Made by a program: the position numbers and the translations under genes. Below, piece after piece: positions 17,980-26,486 of a DNA stretch of 64,000 nt. Each line of letters opens with the position of its first letter. Within the stretch, counting starts at the first letter, position 1. Where the stretch lies: contig QOQW01000027.1 in the NCBI GenBank assembly GCA_003327425.1, positions 1-64,000 on the forward strand, written 5' to 3'. Under the pieces are notes generated by a model. The model saw only the letters and a program-made list of their open reading frames with translations, was not told the DNA's origin and made no database searches. Source of the DNA: Candidatus Ozemibacter sibiricus. GTDB lineage: Bacteria > Muiribacteriota > Ozemobacteria > Ozemobacterales > Ozemobacteraceae.

Positions 17980-20358
17980 ATGCGTACGATGAAATGGTGG
18001 TCAGGCGTGGCAGTGGTGGCAGGTCTGCTGACGGCTGGCTGGCTGGGCACTCGGCCGGCGGCCGCGCAGACCACGCGGATCGAGAAGGCCGCATCGCGGG
18101 CCATCGAGGCCTTCGATCATCCCGGCATGTATCCGCCCAACGATCTGTACAAATGGGCCCGCGAGGCCTTCCAGGCCGGGCAGCTCGACGACGCCCGCCT
18201 CTATGCGCTGCGCATCTATTTCGACGGGGTGCGTACCACCAACCTGCTCGATCTGCTGGGGGCGATCGAGGCCAAGGCCGGCTATCCCCTGCTGGCCGGG
18301 GAATGGCTGCGCAAATCGCTCTGCCTCAATCCTCAGGGCGCCTTCGCCCGCAAGCTGCTGGCCCAGCTCCCGCCCAAGCCGCGGCCGATTCCCGTCGCTC
18401 CCGATCAGGTACAGGACCATTTCAACCAGATCTCGAGCCGCCTGCCCCAATTGCTGGCCCGCCTCAACACGCCGAAGCTCCATTTCGACAGCGTCCTCAA
18501 CGACCTGGCCCGCGGCCAGTTCTACAAGGCGCTCGCCCTGGCCGAGGAATACGAGAAACGGTACCCCGGCGTCGATGGCACGGCGTTGACCGCGCTATGC
18601 GCCGTCTACCTCGGCCGCGGCAAGGACGCGCAGACGTTGCTCGAGGCCGGTCTGAAGAAGAATCCTCGCCATGCCCTCCTCCTCTTCGCCAAGGCGATGT
18701 TCGCCGATCCTCACCCCGAAACCAGCGCCACTTCACGACCGCAGGCCCTCTACGACCTCGACCGCTGGGCCGAGGCTCGCACCGCGGCCGCCCAGCATCT
18801 GCAGCTGTTCCCGCGCTCGATCGAGGGCTACCTGGTGCTGGCCCGCCTCGCCCTCGACCTGAACCAGCCCGAGGAAGCCAAGACCCATCTCGAAGCGGCC
18901 GCCCGGATCGATCCCGGCCATCCCGTCCTCAACCGGCTGCTGGCTGACGCCTACCTGAGCACCGGCCAGTTCGCCAAAGCCAGCGAGGTGCTGCAGAAAG
19001 CCTTCCCCCAGGGCTACAATCTGCCATCGATCAGCCTCAAAGCCGGTCTGATCGCCATCGCCCACGGGCATCTGGCCGAAGCCTCGACGATCATGGACGA
19101 CGCGCGCAACAGTCTGCCGTTCACCGACGCCGATGCCTGGCCGATGTTCGTCCAGCTCGCGCTCTACCTCGATGACCCCGAAGACGCGCGACGAGGTCTC
19201 GACCTCTGGAGCAAGCGGTTCCCCCGCAACAGCCTGGCCTGCTACCTCGAAGGGTTCTACTGGTTCAAGGTCGGTCAACCCCGCAAAGCGCTCGATTTCA
19301 TCCGGCAGGGCTTCGCCAAGAACCCCGATCGGTTATCTACCCTCAAACTGCTCGCCATGCTCTCCGCCCTCGATCAAGATCCCCCCCTGGCCGAAGCCAT
19401 CCGGGCCCGCCTCGAGGGGAAACCCGCCCCGGCGGTCCTGCCGAGTCGGCCCGAGCCCCACCCCCCGACCCGACGTCCGCCTTCGGCGCCCGCCACGGCC
19501 GCTCCCCAGTCCGCCGCCGCCCCAGCGGTTCCGGCCGCCCCTCCTCCACCCCCGCCGGGGACCGTCATCCCCGCTGGCAAGTTCACCATCAACGCGGCCC
19601 AGGGCATGGATCTTTCCTACGTCGACGCCCTCAAGCAGAGTCTCGATTCGACCCTGGCCCGCCTCGAACCGCTGCTGGGCGAACTCAAGGAACCCCTCGA
19701 GGTCCATCTGATCACGGCGGCCGGACTGGGCAGCCGTGTCGTCATGTATGACCCCGCCCAGGAGACGCTGACCGTCACCGCTCTCTTCTTCGATCCATCC
19801 ACGATCAAGGCCCTGCTCGAGGGCGAGAAGCCCAACTTCACCGAAGACGAAGCCACCCAGGTTTCGCAATGGCTGCCCTTCCATTCGCTGGCGCGCGAAC
19901 TCAGCCTGGCCCTGATGCGCCGTACCATCCCGGGGGCCCGCGAGACCGCCGCCGCCACCGCCTGGATGCAGCGGGGCCTCGGCGAGCTGCTGGGCGGCAG
20001 CGACGACGTGCTGCGCGATCTGCTGGTGTCGGCGCAGAACCGCATCGCCAGCGACGAAGCCAAACTGGTCACCGCCGACGAGCTGAACCGCATCCTGACC
20101 GACCCCTCGCCCGCCCCCGGCAAGCTCGAAGCGGCGCGGGCCCAGGCCTACCTGATGGTGGCCTTCCTGGTCAAGAAAGCCGGCGACAAAGACACCGGCC
20201 TGCAGAAGTTCGTCAAGCTCATGCAGGCGGTCTGCGCCGGCAAAGATCTCGACGGCGCCCTCAAAGAGCAATTCGGTCTCACCAAGGGCCAGTTCGAGTC
20301 CGCCTGGAAGGAAGCCGCCTACTGGAGCCTGCGGCAGGGCCTGCCCTACGAATGGTGA
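17980..20358 (+). CDS. Exported TPR protein with a degenerate gluzincin-peptidase-like domain
   Basis: This 792-residue protein has a Sec signal peptide ending near RPAAAQ (residue 30). Tandem TPR-like helices follow, about residues 40-510, then a Pro/Ala-rich linker (about 530-560) and a C-terminal domain shaped like the peptidase-MA family. In active members the core reads LAHELTH and is followed by a W-x-x-EG-x-AE helix. Here the core is LARELSLAL and the helix is AWMQRGLGELLGG, so both zinc-binding His residues and the first Glu of the helix are gone. It should therefore be non-proteolytic, perhaps a periplasmic binding scaffold. The start choice rests on the signal peptide and the adjacent TATAAT. 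The next gene overlaps its stop. Confidence 0.75.
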   Translation: MRTMKWWSGVAVVAGLLTAGWLGTRPAAAQTTRIEKAASRAIEAFDHPGMYPPNDLYKWAREAFQAGQLDDARLYALRIYFDGVRTTNLLDLLGAIEAKAGYPLLAGEWLRKSLCLNPQGAFARKLLAQLPPKPRPIPVAPDQVQDHFNQISSRLPQLLARLNTPKLHFDSVLNDLARGQFYKALALAEEYEKRYPGVDGTALTALCAVYLGRGKDAQTLLEAGLKKNPRHALLLFAKAMFADPHPETSATSRPQALYDLDRWAEARTAAAQHLQLFPRSIEGYLVLARLALDLNQPEEAKTHLEAAARIDPGHPVLNRLLADAYLSTGQFAKASEVLQKAFPQGYNLPSISLKAGLIAIAHGHLAEASTIMDDARNSLPFTDADAWPMFVQLALYLDDPEDARRGLDLWSKRFPRNSLACYLEGFYWFKVGQPRKALDFIRQGFAKNPDRLSTLKLLAMLSALDQDPPLAEAIRARLEGKPAPAVLPSRPEPHPPTRRPPSAPATAAPQSAAAPAVPAAPPPPPPGTVIPAGKFTINAAQGMDLSYVDALKQSLDSTLARLEPLLGELKEPLEVHLITAAGLGSRVVMYDPAQETLTVTALFFDPSTIKALLEGEKPNFTEDEATQVSQWLPFHSLARELSLALMRRTIPGARETAAATAWMQRGLGELLGGSDDVLRDLLVSAQNRIASDEAKLVTADELNRILTDPSPAPGKLEAARAQAYLMVAFLVKKAGDKDTGLQKFVKLMQAVCAGKDLDGALKEQFGLTKGQFESAWKEAAYWSLRQGLPYEW

Positions 20359-20813
20359 AGATGGGGCAGCTTGAGAAGGGCTCTCCTGCCTCCTACCGAT
20401 CCGACACCTTGTTTCCGCGCGTGGCGGCGGTCGTCCAGGCGCTGCTCGCCGAGAAGAAACTGGTCGCCCCGCTCGAGGTCTTCCTCCGACTGGGGTATGT
20501 GAACTCGGCCCAGGTCCAGGATTGGCGTTGCCGCCGAATTCCGTATCTGGAACGGGTGATCGGCTGCAACCTCAGCAAGATATCGCGAGTGCTCCAGATC
20601 CTGCAGGGTTATGCCCGCGAGCTGGGTCTGACCGCCACGACCACCTCCTACCAGAGCTACGGACGCGGCCCTTGCGCTGAACTGCAGTTCTCCAAAACCG
20701 GTCATCCCAACCTCGAGAAGGTCTGGCGAAGGTGCTTCCGAGCCGCCCCCCGTGCCGACGCGGCTGGCTCTCCCCCGCCTCCTCTTGAGCCACCTCCGGC
20801 CAGCCGGTCCTGA
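20352..20813 (+). CDS. Conserved hypothetical small protein
   Basis: This 153-residue protein is soluble, basic and mostly helical. It carries a distinctive block (LEVFLRLGYV, DWRCRRIPYLERVIGCNL, LQILQGYARELGL, LQFSKTGHPNLEKVWRRCF) that I associate with a widespread uncharacterised family, not with a known enzyme. The ATG at 20352 overlaps the upstream stop by seven bases; a second ATG at 20361 is also possible. The last 25 residues are Pro-rich. Its size and basic character would allow nucleic-acid binding, but that is a guess. Confidence 0.6.
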   Translation: MVKMGQLEKGSPASYRSDTLFPRVAAVVQALLAEKKLVAPLEVFLRLGYVNSAQVQDWRCRRIPYLERVIGCNLSKISRVLQILQGYARELGLTATTTSYQSYGRGPCAELQFSKTGHPNLEKVWRRCFRAAPRADAAGSPPPPLEPPPASRS

Positions 20814-20987
20814 GAGGGGCTATCGCCCTGTCGGGGTGCGCCATTTCGAACAAGGGCGGCATTTCTCTTCGCCATTTCTCTACGCCACGTCCAGGACGCT
20901 GATTTCGAGGGTGTCGTCCGACGCTTCTTGCAACCTGACGAACCGTCTCAGCCAACCCGCTCTTGATCAATGGTAGGCATGGCGTGG

Positions 20988-21611
20988 TCAAGGGATGGCC
21001 TGGAACTCTTCGAAAGAGGCGGCGCGCAGGGTCGGGTTGCGCGCCTTTTCCTCGCCGAGAGAGCGGGACGGCACCTCGCCGTAATCGTGCCCCGGCAGGA
21101 CCAGCAAAGCATCGGGCAAGCGTTTCAATCGTTGCAGGCTGTCGTAGAGGGCCCGGGCATCGCCGCCCGGCAGATCGGTGCGCCCGCAGTTGCCGATGAA
21201 CAGCGTATCGCCGGTCACCAGCCAGCGCTGCGCGACGAGCAGGCAGATGCCGCCGGGGGTATGTCCCGGCGTATGGATGACCCGCACCTCCTGGTCGCCG
21301 AACGCGAAGCCTTCGCCGTCGGCGAGGGTGCCGTCGAGAGTGACCTCGCCCTGCAGGCCGGGACGGCTGGCGGGGTGAGCCAGGATCTTCGCCCCGGTGC
21401 GCGCCTTCACCGAGGCGGCGGCCGCCACATGGTCGAAGTGATGGTGGGTCAGGATGATCCGGGTCAGATCGAGGCGATGGGCCTTGACGCAGGCCAGAAG
21501 GCGGTCGGGCTCGGCGCCGGGATCGACCACGAAGCCTTCTCCCCCCTCGGCCGCGCCGAAGACATAGGCGAAATTGGCGCCGGGGCCGAGTCGCAGTTGT
21601 TCCATGAACAT
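20988..21611 (-). CDS. Metallo-beta-lactamase-fold hydrolase (glyoxalase II-like)
   Basis: This 207-residue single-domain MBL protein has the metal motif THHHFDH, the downstream His at TPGHTPGG, the Asp ligand at VTGDTLF and the final His in LVLPGHDYG. The block IGNCGRTDLPGGD places it with the compact glyoxalase II/YcbL and persulfide-dioxygenase-like group that binds two metal ions and hydrolyses or oxidises thioesters or persulfides. It lacks the C-terminal glutathione-binding domain of classical GloB. An AAGGAG lies nine bases before the ATG at 21611; an in-frame ATG six codons upstream is less well placed. Confidence 0.88.
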   Translation of the reverse strand: MFMEQLRLGPGANFAYVFGAAEGGEGFVVDPGAEPDRLLACVKAHRLDLTRIILTHHHFDHVAAAASVKARTGAKILAHPASRPGLQGEVTLDGTLADGEGFAFGDQEVRVIHTPGHTPGGICLLVAQRWLVTGDTLFIGNCGRTDLPGGDARALYDSLQRLKRLPDALLVLPGHDYGEVPSRSLGEEKARNPTLRAASFEEFQAIP

Positions 21612-21696
21612 CGGTGAGGCTCCTTTCATCGTGCGGATTGCCGTCAAATCGCCCGAAACGATCGGACGCGGGGCGAGCGCGAACCGCTGGCGAGGG

Positions 21697-22401
21697 TCAA
21701 CGCCACGACCAGGGGAACAGGCGGTAGTGGCCGATGATCTTGAACTCGAGCAGCACATCTTCGAGCTGGGCGCCCGCCCCAATATTGTGGACGACCAGCC
21801 AGCGCGAGGCGGTCCCCGAGGGGCGATCGGTCACGATGCCGATATGCGGCCGGCCGTCGGGCAGGCTCCAGGCGATGAGATCGCCCGGTTCGACGGCGGT
21901 CGGCACCACCGGCAACGGCCTGGCTTTGCCCCGTCGCGCGAAGAAGGTCATCAGGTTGGGCACCCGGCGATGATCGATGTTGGGATCGGGCCGGGTCAGC
22001 CCCCATTTCCGGGGATAGGCGGCGAAGGCGCGCCGCATGTCTTCGTGCACCTCCTTCTGCAGATCGAACCCCAGTCGTCGCAGCGCTCGAATCACCACAT
22101 CGGTGCAGACCCCCCGTTCGAGAGGCACATCGCCCCCTGGATAGGCGAGCTTGACGTAGGCCGGATCGTAATACACGGTCTGGCCGACCTGGGCCATCGC
22201 GGCAGCGATCAGATCGGCAGGTCCGGGGCAGGTGGAATGAGCGATCGGCTGGCCCACTGACACCGACGGTTGTCTGACAGGATGGCCGGCCTGAACGGAG
22301 GTTAGCGGTTCTGCCGCGGCTGACCACGGGGCCATGAGCCATACCGACATCACGGCGATGATGATGCCTGTGGGCCACATCCTTTGTACTCGAGCGTTCA
22401 C
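21697..22401 (-). CDS. DUF1287 family exported protein
   Basis: This 234-residue protein has a signal peptide (about residues 1-31, ending APWSAAAEP) and one DUF1287 domain. Hallmarks are GVCTDVVIRALRRLGFDLQ, VHEDMRRAF, PNIDHRRVPNL and PGDLIAW followed by HIGIVTD. The Cys-containing GVCTD and the HIGIV His fit a NlpC/P60-like papain fold, so a cell-wall peptidase or amidase role is possible; the family has no established function. GTG 22401 is preferred to ATG 22380 because AAGGA sits seven bases before it and it gives a better-formed signal peptide. Confidence 0.85.
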   Translation of the reverse strand: MNARVQRMWPTGIIIAVMSVWLMAPWSAAAEPLTSVQAGHPVRQPSVSVGQPIAHSTCPGPADLIAAAMAQVGQTVYYDPAYVKLAYPGGDVPLERGVCTDVVIRALRRLGFDLQKEVHEDMRRAFAAYPRKWGLTRPDPNIDHRRVPNLMTFFARRGKARPLPVVPTAVEPGDLIAWSLPDGRPHIGIVTDRPSGTASRWLVVHNIGAGAQLEDVLLEFKIIGHYRLFPWSWR

Positions 22402-22737
22402 TATGATTTCCTTCGGCAGAGGCGATCGGGCGTGGTTCTTCGGGCGTCGTCCCCGATCGACCTCGATAGGAGGAGGAGGGGCAACGCCCCTCGTTGTCCA
22501 CTCGGCCAGGGCTCTCGCCCTGGACCAGGTCGAAGCTCGATCAGGCGGCCGAGACAGGGCGCCGGCCCCGCTCGAGACGCTTCCGGTCACCGCGGCCGTG
22601 AGCCCCCGGGGCGCCCCCGGCCGGTGCTCGACCGCCCCTGGTTGGCGCTGGGGATGCCTGGCTGCGGCGACGTCACCATGGTAGCATGGAAAGGGTGGAC
22701 TGTTCCTGCGCCCAGAATTTCCGGCCGAGGTGAATCC
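22402..22737. other. Divergent intergenic region, DUF1287 gene / PPP phosphatase gene
   Basis: It contains the extended -10 at 22679-22687 for the rightward gene. I see no reliable small gene or strong hairpin in the rest. Confidence 0.5.
22679..22687 (+). promoter_or_regulatory. Extended -10 promoter of the PPP phosphatase gene
   Basis: TGG followed by TAGCAT. It predicts a leader of about 45 bases that includes the ribosome site GAGGTGA at 22727-22733. Confidence 0.4.
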
Positions 22738-23793
22738 ATGATGCTCCGTCGCCGCCTGCCTGTCTTCGTGCTGTGGCTGCTGCTCTGTCTGGTCCTGCCC
22801 GGTCAGGCCCGCGACTGGGCGAAAGATCCGCCCTTCATCGACATCCGGTTCGCGCCGCTCGTCGCGGCGATCGGCGACATCCACGGCGCCTGGCCCGAGT
22901 TCGTCGCCTCGCTGAAAGCGGTCGGCATGGCCCGGCCCCGCCCCGGCCCGGAACGCGCCTTGCAATGGACGGGCGGCACCGGTCTGCTGATCCTGACCGG
23001 CGACTATGGCGACCGGGGGGAGTACACGCGCGAGGTGTACGACGCGATCATCGACCTCGAAGCCCAGGCCGCCCAGGCCGGCGGGCGCGTCATCGCCCTG
23101 CTGGGCAACCATGAAGCGCTGCTGCTCAACGGCACGGTCGAGAAATGGGCCAAGACCCTCAAACCCCCGAAAAAGCAGCATTACCAGAACACCATCGATT
23201 CGTTCACTCGCGCCGGACTCGACTTCCATGAAGTCATCTCTCCCAAGGGGCGGTATGGCTCCTGGATCCGCCGGCGGCCGCTCTTCGCCATCGTCAATGG
23301 CTGGCTATTCATCCATGGCGGGGTGCGCGACCCGGCCACCACCCGTTCCGAACTGGCCGCCGACTTCCGCGATGCCCTCGACGCCGAAGCCTGGAGCGGA
23401 CCGTTCTTCATGGGCGAGAAGGACGTCCTGTGGTTCCGCGAGTGGTGGAACGACGATCTGCTGGTACAGCGCAATCTGAAGCTGCTGGGCGTGTCGGGCA
23501 TCGTCTTCGGCCACACCATCGGCGCCATGGGACAGGAAGGTCGGATCAACCTCAAGAACGGGAAGCTGATCGGCATCGACGTCGGCATGTGCCCGGTCTT
23601 CGGCAAGAGCGCCGGCGCGGGCCTGGTGATCACCGCCACGCCCAAGGGCAGGATGACGTTCGAGGCCCGCTATGCCGACCACCCGCCGGTCGAACTGCTG
23701 ACCACCACGATCGCGGTGCCGGCCGCCACGGGGCTGGCGCCGACCGGCACCACCGGCAGCCCCGTTCCGCGGCGACCCTGGCGGCGCCCCTGA
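22738..23793 (+). CDS. Exported PPP-family metallophosphatase (bacterial SLP-like)
   Basis: This 351-residue protein has a signal peptide (residues 1-24) and a calcineurin-like catalytic domain: GDIHGAW, GDYGDRGEY (the PPP form of GDxxDRG), GNHEALLLNG, IHGG and FGHTIG. These supply the bimetal ligands and phosphate-binding Arg/His of PPP phosphatases. The layout resembles Shewanella-like phosphatases, which act on phosphotyrosine or phosphoserine. An export signal implies action outside the cytoplasm. GAGGTGA precedes two adjacent ATGs (22738 and 22741); either could be used. The C-terminus has a Thr/Pro-rich tail. A periplasmic tyrosine-type phosphatase is encoded 2.7 kb downstream. Confidence 0.88.
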   Translation: MMLRRRLPVFVLWLLLCLVLPGQARDWAKDPPFIDIRFAPLVAAIGDIHGAWPEFVASLKAVGMARPRPGPERALQWTGGTGLLILTGDYGDRGEYTREVYDAIIDLEAQAAQAGGRVIALLGNHEALLLNGTVEKWAKTLKPPKKQHYQNTIDSFTRAGLDFHEVISPKGRYGSWIRRRPLFAIVNGWLFIHGGVRDPATTRSELAADFRDALDAEAWSGPFFMGEKDVLWFREWWNDDLLVQRNLKLLGVSGIVFGHTIGAMGQEGRINLKNGKLIGIDVGMCPVFGKSAGAGLVITATPKGRMTFEARYADHPPVELLTTTIAVPAATGLAPTGTTGSPVPRRPWRRP

Positions 23794-23884
23794 TCCGGTC
23801 TGGCGCGGACTCGCCCTGTCCAGGCATGAGACGGTCGACCGCGCCACCCGGGCCGACTCGACTTCCCTCGCCGCTTCGCCGACG

Positions 23885-24445
23885 ATGAACATCATCACGC
23901 ACGCTCTACTGGGGTGGGTGCCGGGCCAGCGCCTGGCGACCCACCGCCGCGATGCCCTGCTGCTCACCGGCGCGGCGATGGCGCCCGACCTCGACGGCCT
24001 GGGCGTGCTGGCCAGTGTGGCGGACCCTGCCCGGGGCCTCGCATGGTTCTCGCAGTATCATCACGTTCTGGCCCATAATCTCTGGGCTGGCCTCGCCATC
24101 AGCAGCACGGTGGGCCTGCTGGCGCGCGATGGCTGGCGTACCGCGCTCTGGGCGTTCCTCTTCTTCCATCTGCACCTGCTGGGCGATCTGGCGGGAGCCA
24201 GGGGCCCCGACGGAGAGTCATGGCCGATCTGGTACCTGTGGCCGGTCGAGGGCGGCCCGGCACTGACCTGGAGCGGCCAGTGGGAGATCAACGCCTGGCC
24301 CAATCTTCTGTTGACGGTCGGTCTGCTCTTCCTGTTCTTCCGGCAGGCTCGCGATTTCGGTTGGTCGCCCCTCTGGTATCTGTCCGCTCGAGCCGATGCA
24401 GCCTTCGTCGCCACACTGCGCCGTCGCTTCCCCCTGTCCGCATGA
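23885..24445 (+). CDS. Membrane-bound metal-dependent hydrolase, YdjM/DUF457 type
   Basis: This 186-residue protein begins MNIITHALLGW and carries PDLDGLG, HHVLAHN and HLHLLGDL, the conserved Asp/His residues of the DUF457 (YdjM, LexA-regulated) family of integral membrane metal-dependent hydrolases. Hydrophobic helices lie near residues 70-85, 90-110 and 135-155. The physiological substrate of the family is unknown. No Shine-Dalgarno site is obvious; the start is fixed by the family N-terminus. Confidence 0.8.
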   Translation: MNIITHALLGWVPGQRLATHRRDALLLTGAAMAPDLDGLGVLASVADPARGLAWFSQYHHVLAHNLWAGLAISSTVGLLARDGWRTALWAFLFFHLHLLGDLAGARGPDGESWPIWYLWPVEGGPALTWSGQWEINAWPNLLLTVGLLFLFFRQARDFGWSPLWYLSARADAAFVATLRRRFPLSA

Positions 24446-24562
24446 TCCCACCCTGCTCCCCCGCCCTCTTGCATTGGGTTCCAGCCATCTCTCCAGCACC
24501 ATTCGCGCTGGCTGGACACACCCAGGAACGCAGGTCGTTCCGTCGGATGAACCCGTGCAGTA

Positions 24563-24571
24563 TGCTAAAAT
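24563..24571 (+). promoter_or_regulatory. Extended -10 candidate for hicBA
   Basis: TGC followed by TAAAAT in a locally AT-rich patch about 175 bases before hicB. A short dyad, CGAAC and GTTCG separated by one base (24712-24722), lies between it and hicB and could be part of an operator. Both are weak calls. Confidence 0.35.
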
Positions 24572-24744
24572 ATAAGAAGGCACCATTCATGCTGGATGGC
24601 TTGCTTTTACCCAGAAGCTTGGGCATTGGATCCCTCCCAGAATGCCCCTGGATGGAAGAAAAAGGGTTCAAAGCCAGAGGCGACTTTCAACCCCGTTGCG
24701 CAGGGCAGATCCGAACCGTTCGATGGATAAGGAGAGAGAACCTC

Positions 24745-24948
24745 ATGAAACTGAAAGTGATCGTTCACAAGGCACAAGAAGGCGGCTATTGGGCTGAGGT
24801 TCCCGCCATTCCAGGGTGCGCTACCCAAGGGGAAACCTTCGAAGAACTTCTGAAAAACCTCTACGAAGCAGTCGAAGGCTGTCTTTCCGTAGAGGTAGAA
24901 CCATCGACACTCGATCCTGACAGTGAAATACTGGACATTGCCGTGTGA
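24745..24948 (+). CDS. hicB: HicB-family antitoxin
   Basis: This 67-residue protein is a single HicB fold: KVIVHKAQEGGYWAEVPAIPGC, then GETFEELLKNLYEAVEG. It would neutralise the HicA mRNA interferase encoded next to it. It has no C-terminal DNA-binding domain, so autoregulation, if any, would need the complex or another factor. AAGGAG at 24729-24734 lies ten bases before the ATG. Its stop overlaps the hicA start by four bases. The surrounding sequence is less GC-rich than its neighbours, as often seen for acquired toxin-antitoxin pairs. Confidence 0.9.
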   Translation: MKLKVIVHKAQEGGYWAEVPAIPGCATQGETFEELLKNLYEAVEGCLSVEVEPSTLDPDSEILDIAV

Positions 24949-25145
24949 AAAGCCTTTCGGGGAAAGATCTGGCCAGGTTGGTCGAGCAACATGGCTGGGT
25001 GCTGGTGCGAGTGAACGGAAGTCACCACATCTATTGCAAACCAGGAACGACCGTTCGCCTTTCCATCCCGATTCACGGCAATACGCCGTTGAAAACAGGC
25101 CTTTTGAGCCACCTTCTCAAACTGGCAGGCATAAAAAGCCCCTGA
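24945..25145 (+). CDS. hicA: HicA-family mRNA interferase toxin
   Basis: This 66-residue protein folds as a small double-stranded-RNA-binding-like domain. SLSGKDLARLVEQHGW leads to NGSHHIY, which carries the catalytic His, then IPIHGNTPLKTGLL. It would cleave mRNA when not bound by HicB. The start is GTG, overlapping the hicB stop in GTGA, so translation is coupled. The antitoxin gene comes first here, the reverse of the E. coli order. Confidence 0.9.
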   Translation: MKSLSGKDLARLVEQHGWVLVRVNGSHHIYCKPGTTVRLSIPIHGNTPLKTGLLSHLLKLAGIKSP

Positions 25146-25266
25146 GACGAGAAGGCGCGGCACCTGGCCCGACGCTGGGCCAAATGCCGGTCCCCGAGGC
25201 AGCGCAAGGCGCTCCGAGACCCTGATGCCTCCGGCGGATGCTCATCCCTTCCCGTAGACCTCACGC

Positions 25267-26433
25267 ATGACCCCGCCCAGCCGCCCCGCCCGCCGCCCCG
25301 ACGAACGACCGCCCTGTCCCGCCCCGGGCGATCGTCTGGCGTTGTACATCCATGTCCCGTTTTGTGCGGGGAAGTGTGCCTATTGCGGGTTCTATTCGGT
25401 GCCGGCCACCCCCGAGGCGATCGACCGCTATCTCGACCGCCTGGACCGCGAAGCGCACGAGCGGATCACCCCCGAGCTGGCCGCCCGTCTCCGGACCGTG
25501 TTCATCGGGGGAGGCAATCCGACAGCCCTGGGGGCGGCAGCCCTCGGTCGACTTCTGCACACCTTGACGGACATCCTTGGCGGTTCGCCGATCGAGGAAT
25601 GGACGATCGAAACGAACCCCGAAACCTTCCGCCGCGAGCTGCGGCCGTTGTTGCGACCGCTGCCCGGCCTGCGCCTGAGCATCGGCCTGCAGCGCCTGCG
25701 GGACGAGGAGATCGCCTGGCTCGGCCGGTCGGCCACCGCCCGCCAGGGCCGGCAAGCCATCGAAACCGCCCTGACCATCACGCCCAACGTCGGCATCGAT
25801 CTGATCCTCGGCGTGCCGGAGCTGCCGTCTCTCGCCCCTGAACTGCGCAGCCTCGTCGAATCGCTGCCGATCCGGCATGTGTCGGCCTATTTCCTGACCC
25901 TCGAGCCCGACACGCCCTACGCCGAGGCCGTCGCCGCCGGCTCGCGCCAAGACCCCGCCGAGACCGGCCCCGAAGAGCTGTTCGGGGTGGCGGCCGTCCT
26001 GCAGGCGGCCGGGTTCGAGCAATACGAGATCTCCAACTTCGCCCGGGCCGGCAGCCGCTGCCAGCACAACCTCGCCTACTGGCACCAGCACGAGTATCTC
26101 GGCCTCGGCCCCGCCGCCGTCGGCACCCTCGCCGGCCAGCGCCGCACCAATCCCCCCTCGTTGCCCGACTGGCTGGCCGACGTTCCGCCGACGTTCGAAT
26201 CGCTCGACGAGTCGACCCGGCAGCGCGAATTCCTGCTGCTGCGCCTGCGGCTGCTGCAGGAAGGGCTCGATCTGCAGGAATGGGAACGCCGCTTCGGCCC
26301 GCCCGCGCCGACTCTGATCGCGGCCCTGGACCGCGAGGTGGCCGCCGGCCTGCTCAGCCAGGCAGGCCTCCGCTACCGCCTGACGCCCGCCGGTCTGCCG
26401 TTCGCCAACCAGGTCATCGCCCGCCTGTTCTGA
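25267..26433 (+). CDS. hemW: Radical SAM protein, HemW-type (coproporphyrinogen oxidase-like)
   Basis: This 388-residue protein has YIHVPFCAGKCAYCGFYS with the CxxxCxxC cluster ligands near its N-terminus, then IGGGNPT (usually GGGTP), the NPETF strand, RLSIGLQ, and a HemW-type C-terminal winged domain. The YEISNFARAG and YLGLGPAAVG blocks are typical of HemW/HemN-like proteins. It lacks the long N-terminus and C-terminal tail of true HemN, so a heme-chaperone role (HemW) is more likely than coproporphyrinogen oxidation. No other heme gene is nearby. The first 20 residues are Pro/Arg-rich. Confidence 0.85.
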   Translation: MTPPSRPARRPDERPPCPAPGDRLALYIHVPFCAGKCAYCGFYSVPATPEAIDRYLDRLDREAHERITPELAARLRTVFIGGGNPTALGAAALGRLLHTLTDILGGSPIEEWTIETNPETFRRELRPLLRPLPGLRLSIGLQRLRDEEIAWLGRSATARQGRQAIETALTITPNVGIDLILGVPELPSLAPELRSLVESLPIRHVSAYFLTLEPDTPYAEAVAAGSRQDPAETGPEELFGVAAVLQAAGFEQYEISNFARAGSRCQHNLAYWHQHEYLGLGPAAVGTLAGQRRTNPPSLPDWLADVPPTFESLDESTRQREFLLLRLRLLQEGLDLQEWERRFGPPAPTLIAALDREVAAGLLSQAGLRYRLTPAGLPFANQVIARLF

Positions 26434-26486
26434 GCCAAGGCCAGCGAGGGCCGACGCGCGCCCCGATCTTTCCCAAACGGGGACGT

